NCBI GenBank assembly: GCA_029263455.1
Contig: JAJCXM010000026.1
Coordinates: 124,001 to 188,000, forward strand
Direction: 5' to 3'
Length of the DNA stretch: 64,000 bases
From: Holophagae bacterium
GTDB taxonomy: Bacteria > Acidobacteriota > Holophagae > Acanthopleuribacterales > Acanthopleuribacteraceae
How positions within the stretch are numbered: position 1 is the first letter of the stretch; every line of letters starts with the position of its first letter. Positions 8,891-17,395 of the stretch are shown in pieces. A program made the position numbers and the translations under genes. Under the pieces are notes generated by a model, which worked only from the letters and a program-made list of their open reading frames with translations, had not been told where the DNA came from and made no database searches.

Positions 8891-9208
8891 ATGAGTGAAT
8901 CTACAAAACCAAGTTCATACCACCTATTCGCACAGCGGTTTCCCGAGATATTAGAAGCTTATGAGAAGCTAAATGCCGATGTCCGCGGACTGGGGTTTTT
9001 GAACGAGCGTGAAGTAGCGCTAGTCAAATTAGCCTTGAGTGTCGGTGCGGGACTTGAGGGTGCCGTTGCCAGCCATACACGTAAAGCGCGCGAAGCGGGC
9101 GTCGAAGAAGCGAGTTTAGAGCAAGTGGCCTTGTTGTCGATCCCCACTTGTGGTTTTCCAAATATGATGAAGTGCTGGAAAGCCATCAGAAACCAGGTTG
9201 AAGACTGA
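8891..9208 (+). CDS. Carboxymuconolactone decarboxylase-like (AhpD fold) protein lacking the redox cysteines
   Basis: This 105-residue all-helical protein fits the CMD/AhpD-like fold: LGFLNEREVALVKLALSVGAGLEGAVASHTRKAREAGVEEASLEQVALLSIPTCGFP, split here over the two core helices. AhpD has a C-x-x-C pair before the conserved His of the SH motif; here the positions read G-A-V-A-S-H, so disulfide-reductase activity is not expected. The ATG at 8891 (MSES) is preferred over ATG 8864 because GAGGAG lies about twelve bases upstream. Its TGA overlaps the mobA ATG by one base, so the two are translationally coupled and probably controlled by the divergent Rrf2 regulator. Its activity is unknown. Confidence 0.8.
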   Translation: MSESTKPSSYHLFAQRFPEILEAYEKLNADVRGLGFLNEREVALVKLALSVGAGLEGAVASHTRKAREAGVEEASLEQVALLSIPTCGFPNMMKCWKAIRNQVED

Positions 9209-9825
9209 TGCAAGGCGTTCTGCTGGTTGGAGGTAAATCAACGAGAATGGGGACGCCCAAACATCAACTGATTCGACCAAACGGCGAAACAATGGGCCTC
9301 TATCTTGAAAAACTCCTATTGCAAGCATGCCAAAGACCGCCTCTGATTGTGGGAACGACAAATGATGATGTCCCTTGGTCTTCGGGTACGCGGTTAGAAG
9401 ACGATCCACGTGCAAAGGGTCCCATGGCCGGTATTCTAGCCGCCATGGCCCAATGTCACGATGTTCCGCTACTCGTCCTTGCGGTTGATTTTCCTAAAAT
9501 CCGCTTAGAGACGCTACGTTGGGTACAGGAACAAGCGCGAGACACACGTGTTGCGTGTTGGCCAAAGCTGCCTCAGCGCCCTTTTGGTGAACCGCTGGTG
9601 GCCGTTTATTTTCCTGCTGCTAAGGCAATCCTAGAAGCCGCTATTGAACACAGCTCCTATTCTCTGGTAGATGCGCTGCCGCCAGAATTAAGATTTGAGC
9701 CCGATGTGCCTCATTCAATGGCGTCGCATTTCATGAACGCAAATACCCCAGAAGAATGGCGCCTCGCAACTCACTTTGGCCATGCCAATCAATCGAACCA
9801 CTTGCCGGCAACTGACGCCGATTGA
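9208..9825 (+). CDS. mobA: Molybdenum cofactor guanylyltransferase (MobA-like)
   Basis: This 205-residue protein has the MobA nucleotidyl-transferase pattern. The N-terminal GTP-binding loop is LLVGGKSTRMGTPK, followed by the DDPRAKGPMAGILAAM motif and VDFP (the D-x-P pair for Mg2+), then the substrate segment GEPLVAVYF. MobA attaches GMP to molybdopterin to make the bis-MGD cofactor of DMSO-reductase-type enzymes. Length matches E. coli MobA (194 aa). The ATG overlaps the preceding TGA by one base. No molybdoenzyme gene is in the window, so its client is unknown. An alternative is another Mo-cofactor nucleotidyltransferase, such as a MocA-like CTP enzyme. Confidence 0.85.
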   Translation: MQGVLLVGGKSTRMGTPKHQLIRPNGETMGLYLEKLLLQACQRPPLIVGTTNDDVPWSSGTRLEDDPRAKGPMAGILAAMAQCHDVPLLVLAVDFPKIRLETLRWVQEQARDTRVACWPKLPQRPFGEPLVAVYFPAAKAILEAAIEHSSYSLVDALPPELRFEPDVPHSMASHFMNANTPEEWRLATHFGHANQSNHLPATDAD

Positions 9826-9901
9826 GATGCCTCAACAGGGTCGCACGCGCAAATCGTCAATGCTAGAATCTAAGCCTTAACTTGATGGCGAAGGGAAACC
9901 T

Positions 9902-11086
9902 ATGTACGCACCTGCAAAGGCCCATTACGAAAAGCTGCTCAACGACATTCAGCAAGCCGGCCTAACCAAGAACGAACGAATTATCACGTCACCACAACGG
10001 CGGGAAATCTCAACAGAGCAAGGGACTTTCATTAATTTTTGCGCCAATAACTATCTCGGATTAGCCGACAGCCCGGAACTCATTCAAGCCGCGAAGGCCG
10101 GGTTAGACAGCCATGGCTTTGGCCTATCGTCGGTGAGGTTCATTTGTGGAACACAAGACATCCACAAACGCTTAGAAGAGAAAATAGCGGGATTTATGGG
10201 TACGGACGACACGATTTTGTACTCATCCTGTTTCGATGCCAATGGCGGCCTATTTGAGACGCTCTTAACGGATGAGGACGCCATCATTTCGGACCAACTC
10301 AATCACGCGTCCATTATCGATGGTGTGCGACTGTGTAAGGCTAAACGTTTCCGTTACATGAATAGTGATATGGCGGATTTGGAAAGGTGCTTACAAGAAG
10401 CAACATCGGCGCGCATCAAATTGATTTCGACGGATGGCGTTTTTTCTATGGACGGCTACATTGCAAACCTACAGCAGATCTGCGATCTGGCCGATCAATA
10501 CGGCGCCATGGTCCATGTCGACGATTCCCACGCGACTGGATTTATCGGCGAACATGGGCGCGGAACGCCAGAACATTGCGCTGTCGAAGGACGAGTTGAC
10601 TTGATTACATCGACGCTTGGAAAAGCACTAGGCGGGGCTTCTGGTGGCTACACGACGGGTAGAAAAGAGCTTATTGACGTGCTTCGGCAACGATCGCGCC
10701 CTTACCTGTTTTCAAATAGTTTGGCACCCGCATTGGTTCACGCCTCCATCCATGTCTTGGACATGCTAAGTAGGAGTTCAGAACTGCGGGACAAACTGCG
10801 AACCAACACCCAATATTTGCGCAAAGCACTTAACGAGGCCGGCCTTGACGTTTTGGAAGGCTCGCATCCCATCGTTCCAGTAATGATTGGGGACGCCCAA
10901 AGAGCTGCCGATATGGCGGAATCCCTGTTGCGTGATGGCATTTATGTGATCGCATTCTCGTATCCGGTGGTGCCGATGGGCAAGGCGCGCATTCGCGTTC
11001 AAGTTTCTGCTGCACATACGCAAGCCGACCTCAACCGGGCAGTAGCTGGTTTTCGTCGCGTGGCCCAAGAATTTGCGCAGGCTTGA
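9902..11086 (+). CDS. kbl: Glycine C-acetyltransferase (2-amino-3-ketobutyrate CoA ligase)
   Basis: This 394-residue PLP enzyme of the alpha-oxoamine synthase family converts 2-amino-3-oxobutyrate and CoA to glycine and acetyl-CoA, the second step of threonine breakdown. Family signatures are [62 protein letters not shown] and the PLP lysine in [14 protein letters not shown]. The length equals E. coli Kbl. An AAGGGA ribosome site precedes ATG 9902, and a TAGAAT -10-like box lies at 9864-9869. Threonine dehydrogenase (tdh), its usual partner, is absent nearby. The HNH gene follows two bases after the stop. Confidence 0.95.
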   Translation: MYAPAKAHYEKLLNDIQQAGLTKNERIITSPQRREISTEQGTFINFCANNYLGLADSPELIQAAKAGLDSHGFGLSSVRFICGTQDIHKRLEEKIAGFMGTDDTILYSSCFDANGGLFETLLTDEDAIISDQLNHASIIDGVRLCKAKRFRYMNSDMADLERCLQEATSARIKLISTDGVFSMDGYIANLQQICDLADQYGAMVHVDDSHATGFIGEHGRGTPEHCAVEGRVDLITSTLGKALGGASGGYTTGRKELIDVLRQRSRPYLFSNSLAPALVHASIHVLDMLSRSSELRDKLRTNTQYLRKALNEAGLDVLEGSHPIVPVMIGDAQRAADMAESLLRDGIYVIAFSYPVVPMGKARIRVQVSAAHTQADLNRAVAGFRRVAQEFAQA

Positions 11087-11088
11087 AC

Positions 11089-11406
11089 ATGGCATTTGAG
11101 TCTGTATCAGAACAGGTACTCAAACGTGAGCGAGCCAAGGCAAGGGACATTAGGCTATCAGCCTGGTGGCGAAACCAAATTGGACGAGGCCAATGCCATT
11201 ATTGCCAAAGGACAATTCATCCTGATGAGCTGACCATGGACCATAAGACACCCATTGCACGTGGTGGCATGTCCACCCGTCAGAATCTGGTCGCCTGTTG
11301 TAAAGAATGCAACAACGAGAAAAAGTATTTGACCCTAGCGGAATGGATCGCACAACGCCAAACGGCTGGCCAGCCATTGCCATGTGCCGCGATTGACCTA
11401 TATTAA
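11089..11406 (+). CDS. HNH endonuclease domain protein
   Basis: A 105-residue protein consisting almost only of one HNH module. It shows C-H-Y-C (first zinc knuckle), MDHKTPIARGG (the DH pair of the catalytic His), NLVACCKECNNEKK (second C-x-x-C, the catalytic-type Asn and a closing basic residue). A short helical N-terminus precedes it. HNH proteins are metal-dependent nucleases; stand-alone forms of this size are common and mostly uncharacterised. The start is ATG 11089, two bases after the kbl stop; a TTG at 11083 in the same frame would overlap kbl. It is followed eight bases later by the PRPP synthetase gene, so kbl-HNH-prs looks like one transcript. Confidence 0.82.
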   Translation: MAFESVSEQVLKRERAKARDIRLSAWWRNQIGRGQCHYCQRTIHPDELTMDHKTPIARGGMSTRQNLVACCKECNNEKKYLTLAEWIAQRQTAGQPLPCAAIDLY

Positions 11407-11414
11407 GAGGAACT

Positions 11415-12317
11415 ATGTCACCCGCTTTAATCTTTGACATCGAATCTCCATCGATACTTTTCTCACTGCTGCAAGAGGTTCTCGATTTTGAGGTCGGAGC
11501 ATTGGAAATGCGCGAGTTTCCCGATGCGGAAACCTATGTGCGCTTGGAAACACCTGTCTCTGGTCGCGATGTCTTCCTACTTTGCTCTATGTTCAAACCT
11601 GACCGCAAACTACTACCACTCATCTTTACCGCCCAAGCAGCACGGTCACAAGGTGCCCGCTCAGTTCAATTGATCGCACCCTACCTTGCCTATTTACGAC
11701 AGGATGCGTCGTTTAAGTTAGGAGAAGCGGTAACGGCAAAAAGTTTCGCGCAGGTTCTGTCGGGAAGCTTTGATGCCATGATGGCGATTGACCCACACCT
11801 ACATCGTATCGGTTCACTCGACCAGGTTTACTCGATCCCAACTGCGGTACTACACGCATCTGTTCCCATCGGGCAATGGATCTCTCAAAACATCAAAAGG
11901 CCCCTACTGGTTGGCCCTGACGCCGAGAGCGAGCAGTGGGTTGCAGAAGTGGCAAGACGCATACACTGTCCATTTGTTATTTGCCACAAAACCAGACACG
12001 GCGACCGCAAGGTCACGGTTGAATTACCGCAGCTGCCAGACATGACAGAGCTGACACCGGTCCTATTGGACGACATCATCTCGACCGGACAAACGATGAT
12101 ACAAACCTTGAAACTGGTTCAACCCAAGAGCAAGCAGCCATGTGTTTGTTTAGCAATCCACGCTGTTTTTTCTGGGGACGCCTACCAACAACTACAAACC
12201 GCAGGTGCTGCGCAAATCGTCACTTGCAACACAATCCCGCACCCAACGAATCAAATCAATCTGGCGGCGCTGATTGCAGATTCCGTTCGTCAACGTGCTC
12301 AAGTTTGGCAGGACTAA
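11415..12317 (+). CDS. Ribose-phosphate pyrophosphokinase (PRPP synthetase family)
   Basis: A 300-residue protein with the two-domain PRPP synthetase fold, which makes PRPP from ribose-5-phosphate and ATP. Key segments are FPDAETYVRLE near the start, the YLAYLRQDASFK loop, the IDPHLHRIGSL segment carrying the metal-binding His, GPDAESEQWV, and the PRPP-binding loop VLLDDIISTGQTM. It is 10-15 residues shorter than bacterial class I enzymes, and the regulatory residues are not conserved. It therefore resembles the short paralogous Prs found beside nucleotide-salvage genes rather than the main housekeeping copy. The ribosome site AGAGGA precedes ATG 11415. It is convergent with the pentapeptide-repeat gene. 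Confidence 0.88.
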   Translation: MSPALIFDIESPSILFSLLQEVLDFEVGALEMREFPDAETYVRLETPVSGRDVFLLCSMFKPDRKLLPLIFTAQAARSQGARSVQLIAPYLAYLRQDASFKLGEAVTAKSFAQVLSGSFDAMMAIDPHLHRIGSLDQVYSIPTAVLHASVPIGQWISQNIKRPLLVGPDAESEQWVAEVARRIHCPFVICHKTRHGDRKVTVELPQLPDMTELTPVLLDDIISTGQTMIQTLKLVQPKSKQPCVCLAIHAVFSGDAYQQLQTAGAAQIVTCNTIPHPTNQINLAALIADSVRQRAQVWQD

Positions 12318-12334
12318 CTAAAAAATATTGCGAA

Positions 12335-12970
12335 TTAAGGTTTGGGAACGATTTCAAAGCCCATAACTTGTGCGAGTCGTTCGAATCCTGACTTTGAAAT
12401 CATATAGGCCCACTGCGAATAGTGCTTGTACTGTTGCACCAGTCTCACTTCGTTAAACGTCTCACGGTCACCAAAGACAACGCCACCCAATTTGCGCTTT
12501 ATCTTTTGCCATGATGACCGGTTCTTGTTAAGCGTATCGCCACCCACAATCTTGTACGCTTGACCCCAATGTGCCAACGGCAAGAATCCTTCGTGCTGGG
12601 CCTGCGTAAAAGCTTCGGTCTCTTCCAACATGACCGCATGAGGCATTGATACAGAGTTGCCCGACTGCATCGGCTCATCGCGCATACTCTCTCGTAAATC
12701 CGAACCCAAGAGAATACAGCCCTCTAGATTCGCGCCGCGAAGGTCGCTATAGCGAAGATCCGCACCCGTCAGGTCGGCGGCCCCTAAATTTGCATGCCGA
12801 AGGTTAGCATTACGTAAATCGACGCCTCGCAAATTGGCATTGCCAAGATGGGCATAGGAAAGATCAATGCCGCGCATGTTCTTGCCGGCCAAACTGCAAC
12901 CACCTAGTGAGTAGCCCGAGAGGTTCAAGCCAGCTAGGTTTTGTCTGTCTGTGATTTCGTCGCGTCGCAA
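12335..12970 (-). CDS. Pentapeptide-repeat protein
   Basis: A 211-residue protein. Residues ~8-90 form tandem pentapeptide repeats (A/C-D/N-L-x-x): NANLRGVDLRNANLRHANL, GAADLTGADLRYSDLRGANL and so on, about 16 copies. These fold as a right-handed quadrilateral beta-helix. The last ~110 residues are a separate, non-repeating domain (YKIVGGDTLNKN...QWAYMISKSGFERL) that I do not recognise. The start is TTG 12970, fixed by a strong GGGAGG eight bases upstream on the minus strand. Some pentapeptide proteins protect gyrase or act in membranes, but most have no known role, and nothing here discriminates. Confidence 0.88.
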   Translation of the reverse strand: MRRDEITDRQNLAGLNLSGYSLGGCSLAGKNMRGIDLSYAHLGNANLRGVDLRNANLRHANLGAADLTGADLRYSDLRGANLEGCILLGSDLRESMRDEPMQSGNSVSMPHAVMLEETEAFTQAQHEGFLPLAHWGQAYKIVGGDTLNKNRSSWQKIKRKLGGVVFGDRETFNEVRLVQQYKHYSQWAYMISKSGFERLAQVMGFEIVPKP

Positions 12971-13115
12971 GTGTCTAACCTCCCAATATCAAATATATAT
13001 CAGGAATGACAAATCCACGTGACGAAAATCACAAATGCGTCAACGTTGCACGTTCTTTACTTCAAAGCCAAGATCATCTAAGTTTGTGAGTCTATGCGCG
13101 AAGGAGCACGAAAAC

Positions 13116-16100
13116 ATGGCCAATTTTGATGAGGTCCCAGCAAAAACAGACTTCTCAGCCCTCGAAGAAGAGGTTCTTGCTTTTTGGGAGGAACACAAAA
13201 TATTTGAGAAGTCACTCGAACAACGTGCTGACCAAGAACGGTATGTCTTTTACGATGGACCTCCTTTTGCCACCGGACTCCCCCACTATGGCCATTTGTT
13301 GGCAGGCACCATTAAGGACATCGTGCCCCGTTACTGGACAATGCAAGGTAAATACGTTGAACGGCGTTTCGGCTGGGATTGTCACGGGTTACCGGTCGAG
13401 AATGAAGCGGCTAAAGACCTCAAAGCCTCTGAAAACCTTGATCTATCCGGTAAATATGAGATCGAAGAATACGGTGTCGATAAATTTAATGAATACTGTC
13501 GTTCCATCGTTCAGAAATACACGGCCGAATGGGAGGTCGTTGTTCGGCGCATGGGACGCTGGGTAGATTTCAAAAACGACTACCGCACCATGGACCCTGA
13601 ATTCATGGAATCAATCTGGTGGGTATTCAATCAACTATGGCAAAAGGGACTCATCTACGAAGGCTATCGCGTGATGCCCTTTTCTTGGAAACTATCAACA
13701 CCGCTTTCTAACTTCGAAGCCAATATGAACTATCAGAATGTTCAGGATCCCGCCATTACCGTGCGCTTCAAGTGTAGCGACATAGATAACACCTACATTT
13801 TGGCTTGGACGACAACGCCATGGACTTTGCCAAGCAACTTGGCATTGGCTGTAGGTCCTGATATCGACTACGCTAAAGTCAGCGACGACACAGGTGCTAG
13901 CTACTTCTTGGCCGAAGCTCGATTAGAACACTACCGCGGCCTGATGAAACAAGAACTTCCGGTTAGTGAGGTGGTCAAAGGACACACGCTCTTAGGAACC
14001 CAGTACGAACCTGTGTTTCCCTACTTCGTTGGCCACAAATCTATGGGCGCTTTCCGTGTCGTGTCATCCAGTGAAGTTTCTACGGAAGATGGCACGGGCG
14101 TCGTGCACATGGCTCCGGCTTACGGAGAAGTCGACTTTAACGTATGCCAAGAGGCCGAAATCCCCTTAGTTGACCCTGTTGATATGGAAGGCCGATTCAC
14201 CGAAGACGTCCACGATTTCGTTGGGCAGCATGTCAAAGATGCCGACAGGGAGTTGATCCGACGCTTAAAGAGCCAAGGTTCCCTTTTCCATCAAGGCACC
14301 ATCGAGCACAGCTACCCATTCTGTTGGCGCTCCAACACACCACTTATTTATAAGGCCATCAGCACTTGGTTTATGCGCGTTGAAGACATCAAGGATCGTC
14401 TCATAGCAAACAACAATAAGGTGCATTGGGTTCCCGAAGCCATTGGCAGTAATCGCTTTGGTAATTGGCTGGCGAACGCAAGGGATTGGAACATTTCGAG
14501 AAACCGCTATTGGGGAACGCCCATCCCACTGTGGCGCAGCGAAGATGGCGATTTTTTGGCGATCGGATCGGTTGCGGAACTGGAAGCCCTAACCGGCGAG
14601 AAAGTGAACGATCTGCACGTGCACTTCATTGATCACCTGAAAATCGAGAAGGACGGCAAAACCTATAGCCGTATTCCCGAAGTATTTGATTGCTGGTTTG
14701 AATCGGGCTCAATGCCATACGCACAAAACCACTACCCGTTCGAGAACAAAGAAGTCTTTGAAGCAAATTTCCCCGCCGATTTTATCGCTGAAGGCTTAGA
14801 TCAAACACGTGGCTGGTTTTATACGCTGACCGTCCTATCGACAGCCCTATTTGATAAGCCGGCCTTTAAGAATGTGGTCGTAAACGGCTTGATCTTGGCC
14901 GAAGACGGCCAGAAAATGTCCAAACAAAAAAAGAACTACCCAGATCCAATGGAAGTGATCAACAAATATGGCGCCGATTGTCTGAGGTCCTACTTAATTG
15001 ATTCACCGGTGGTTCGAGCGGAACCTCTACGATTCCAAGAAAAAGGCATTGTTCAAATATTCAGAAAAGTAGTTTCGCCGTTCTGGAACGCCTATAGCTT
15101 TTTTGTAACCTATGCAAACTTAGATGATTATAAGCCGCAAGGCGATATCACTGATTCAACTCATATTCTTGATCGTTGGGTCATATCCAAATTTCAGACG
15201 TTAACCGCCAATGTCACGCGGCACATGGAGGGTTCTTACCTATATAACGTGATCCCCGAACTTGAAGAATTTATCGATCTAATGACGAATTGGTATATTC
15301 GACGTTCGCGACGCCGTTTCTGGCGCACCGACAGCGATCAAGACAAATGGCACGCTTACAATACGCTGTATTACATCCTGACTGAGTTTTCGAAAGTGAT
15401 GGCACCGGTGTTGCCATTTATTTGCGAAGCTATTTATCGGAACCTGGTACGCGACAAGGATGCCCCTGCCAGCGTCCATTTGTGTGATTACCCTGTCCCG
15501 AGGGCCGATCGAACCTTTAGCCAAATCGAGCAAGATATGGATACCGCTCGTGCTTTAGTAAATATTGGTCGCTCCCTCAGAGCCAAACATGACTTAAAAG
15601 TAAGGCAACCGCTTGGTCAAATGTCGGTGGTTGTCAGTGACAGCATGCGCGAGTCCGTCATGCGGCTCAGCGATGTGATCCTCGACGAGTTAAACGTTAA
15701 GGCGATTGAAGTTTTAGAGGATGAAACCCAACTGGTCACCTATTCAGCCAGGCCCAACTTCAAATTACTCGGTCCACGATTGGGTAGCGATCTAAAAACG
15801 GTCGGGGCTGGTGTACGTAGCATGAGCCATCGCGATATTGCCGCTTTCTTACGCACGGGCAAAGCGCTGGTTGCGGGCCACGAATTGAGCGGCGAAGACC
15901 TCTTGATCGACCGTCAACAGAAAGAGGACACGGTGGTCATGAGCGAAGCTGATCTTGTCGTCGCCCTCGATACTCACGTGACCCCAGAACTCTTGCTCGA
16001 AGGGGATGCGCGCGAGCTGGTAAACCGAATTCAGAATGCCCGTAAAGAAGCGGGTTTCAGGGTAGAGGACCGTATTCATCTATCGGTCGAAGGCGACTGG

Positions 16101-16259
16101 CTGCACGAGTTAATCGAAAAACACGGTGCCGAAATCGCCCACGAGACATTGGCGATCGACTTAAACCAGGCCAACTTCGAAGCTGAATTAGAACGGCAAT
16201 GGGACGTCAACGGCAAACCGGTTTCGATTCGGTTAGCCCGCGTTGAACGACCTACTTAA
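13116..16259 (+). CDS. ileS: Isoleucyl-tRNA synthetase, type II (eukaryote-like)
   Basis: A 1047-residue class I aminoacyl-tRNA synthetase that charges tRNA-Ile. The ATP motif is H-Y-G-H in GLPHYGHLLAGTIKDIVPRY, the second is KMSK in GQKMSKQKKNYPDP. GWDCHGLPVENEAAKDL, the editing-domain sequence GTGVVHMAPAYGEVDF and DCWFESGSMPYAQNHYPF place it in the IleRS2 clade shared with eukaryotic cytosolic enzymes. It lacks the C-terminal zinc-finger domain of type I. IleRS2 enzymes are typically mupirocin-insensitive. The start is ATG 13116 with AAGGAG nine bases upstream; an in-frame ATG at 13035 has none. The 3' end overlaps the convergent tspO by four bases. Confidence 0.96.
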   Translation: MANFDEVPAKTDFSALEEEVLAFWEEHKIFEKSLEQRADQERYVFYDGPPFATGLPHYGHLLAGTIKDIVPRYWTMQGKYVERRFGWDCHGLPVENEAAKDLKASENLDLSGKYEIEEYGVDKFNEYCRSIVQKYTAEWEVVVRRMGRWVDFKNDYRTMDPEFMESIWWVFNQLWQKGLIYEGYRVMPFSWKLSTPLSNFEANMNYQNVQDPAITVRFKCSDIDNTYILAWTTTPWTLPSNLALAVGPDIDYAKVSDDTGASYFLAEARLEHYRGLMKQELPVSEVVKGHTLLGTQYEPVFPYFVGHKSMGAFRVVSSSEVSTEDGTGVVHMAPAYGEVDFNVCQEAEIPLVDPVDMEGRFTEDVHDFVGQHVKDADRELIRRLKSQGSLFHQGTIEHSYPFCWRSNTPLIYKAISTWFMRVEDIKDRLIANNNKVHWVPEAIGSNRFGNWLANARDWNISRNRYWGTPIPLWRSEDGDFLAIGSVAELEALTGEKVNDLHVHFIDHLKIEKDGKTYSRIPEVFDCWFESGSMPYAQNHYPFENKEVFEANFPADFIAEGLDQTRGWFYTLTVLSTALFDKPAFKNVVVNGLILAEDGQKMSKQKKNYPDPMEVINKYGADCLRSYLIDSPVVRAEPLRFQEKGIVQIFRKVVSPFWNAYSFFVTYANLDDYKPQGDITDSTHILDRWVISKFQTLTANVTRHMEGSYLYNVIPELEEFIDLMTNWYIRRSRRRFWRTDSDQDKWHAYNTLYYILTEFSKVMAPVLPFICEAIYRNLVRDKDAPASVHLCDYPVPRADRTFSQIEQDMDTARALVNIGRSLRAKHDLKVRQPLGQMSVVVSDSMRESVMRLSDVILDELNVKAIEVLEDETQLVTYSARPNFKLLGPRLGSDLKTVGAGVRSMSHRDIAAFLRTGKALVAGHELSGEDLLIDRQQKEDTVVMSEADLVVALDTHVTPELLLEGDARELVNRIQNARKEAGFRVEDRIHLSVEGDWLHELIEKHGAEIAHETLAIDLNQANFEAELERQWDVNGKPVSIRLARVERPT

Positions 16260-16717
16260 GGGTTGAGTTGCCAGACGGTAAAGTTAAAGCAAGCCGTATA
16301 ACCGACCCACGCAAGGTAGGGCAGCAACATGAACGAAGCCGCGCGCGAAATCCGTTCAAAAGCGACAATCGTTGACAGGACAGCGACGATTAACATAGCC
16401 ACGTCCAAAACGGCCAACGCTGGCTGTCTCAAACCAATAAATAGAAATGACCATATCGCGTTCAGAATGAGCTGGGCCAGATAGGCGAGCCACACTTCGG
16501 AATGACCGTGGAACCCTCGTTTTAACCAAACCATCCAACCACTTAACGCGATCAGGGCGTACAGAATGGTCCAGACAGGGCCAGTCGTCCAAGCTGGCAG
16601 TGTCCAACTTGGCTTCTGAAGCAAGTCATACCACTCATCCGGTGGGAATTGGGCGTTCAACAAACCTGCCCCAAAAACAATTAGCACAAAACCCAATAAG
16701 GTTACGGTCGGCTTCAA
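16256..16717 (-). CDS. tspO: TspO/MBR family membrane protein
   Basis: This 153-residue protein has five predicted membrane segments and the TspO/translocator-protein hallmarks: KPSWTLPAWTTGPVWTILYALIALSGW in the first two helices (split naturally by a loop), a LILNAIWSFLFIG third helix, and the C-terminal LAWVGYTACFNFTVWQLN. Bacterial TspO binds porphyrins and is implicated in tetrapyrrole and stress control. Length is typical (~155-160 aa). The gene overlaps the end of ileS on the opposite strand by four bases. The neighbouring DUF5684 gene lies upstream on the same strand, 122 bases away. Confidence 0.93.
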   Translation of the reverse strand: MKPTVTLLGFVLIVFGAGLLNAQFPPDEWYDLLQKPSWTLPAWTTGPVWTILYALIALSGWMVWLKRGFHGHSEVWLAYLAQLILNAIWSFLFIGLRQPALAVLDVAMLIVAVLSTIVAFERISRAASFMLLPYLAWVGYTACFNFTVWQLNP

Positions 16718-16839
16718 GTAGGTTCACCCATCTTAGGACTTACTCCCAAAGGCGAACCCGTTCAGCGCGCCAATAATGAATACGTGGGAACGACGCACGG
16801 TTTTGCCCGTGCGCCGCATTTTCTATTATACCGAGGGGC

Positions 16840-17205
16840 TTATGAAGCCGAAGGGCCTGTGTACTGCGCGTCTCCAAAACCTAATAGAGGCACAAAGATA
16901 AAGCCCAATAGAAGAATACCAATACCAAAGCCAACGCCTTTCCCAAAGCTCTTGGCCAAGTCAATGGACAGCAAGATAGCCGCAACTAAGTTCACAATAG
17001 GGATCAGAAAGAGGACAATCCACCATAAGGGTCGTCCCACAATTTCCAACATGACGATGATGTTATAGAAGGGTACGAGACATGCCCATCCAGGTTTGCC
17101 TGCCTTCACAAACATTTTCCAACTGCCAGCCACGACGACAATGACAATAGCCAACCAAATAACGAGAAAAATAATACCGAACAGACCACCACCAGATTCT
17201 TGCAT
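16840..17205 (-). CDS. DUF5684 small membrane protein
   Basis: A 121-residue protein with three to four membrane helices. It carries the DUF5684 pattern: KAGKPGWACLVPFYNIIVMLEIVGRPLWWIV (split over a loop and helix), IPIVNLVAAILLSIDLAKSFGKG, and a C-terminal FVPLLGFGDAQYTGP. The family is common in bacteria, often beside signal-peptidase-like genes, and has no established function. The ATG at 17205 is chosen because GGAGG lies five bases upstream; an in-frame GTG at 17217 begins inside that ribosome site. Confidence 0.88.
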   Translation of the reverse strand: MQESGGGLFGIIFLVIWLAIVIVVVAGSWKMFVKAGKPGWACLVPFYNIIVMLEIVGRPLWWIVLFLIPIVNLVAAILLSIDLAKSFGKGVGFGIGILLLGFIFVPLLGFGDAQYTGPSAS

Positions 17206-17235
17206 ATAGACCTCCACAAGTTAGGAAATGAACGT

Positions 17236-17268
17236 ATAGCTTGTTAACTGCAAGCTGCTATTTTTTTT
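17236..17268 (+). terminator. Hairpin with an eight-T tail, oriented on the + strand
   Basis: AGCTTG (17238-17243) and CAAGCT (17251-17256) form a six-base stem with a seven-base loop, and TTTTTTTT follows at 17261-17268, the layout of an intrinsic terminator read on the + strand. No + strand gene ends nearby; the flanking genes are both on the minus strand. On the minus strand the run is A8 before the hairpin, so it would not terminate the DM13 gene. Confidence 0.4.
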
Positions 17269-17395
17269 GAGTAAGCACACTTACATTATCACAAGTCATC
17301 GCTACTAGATGAAATAACGATCGCTAACCCGCTAAGCGCACAGGGATTAGCTAGCGAGACCACATCCTTTTGTACTCAAGCTAGGCCACTTCTGA

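Noticed and set aside
12371-12390. GTTCGAATCC, a T-arm-like sequence
   Set aside because: It lies inside the pentapeptide-repeat gene with no D-arm or acceptor stem around it.
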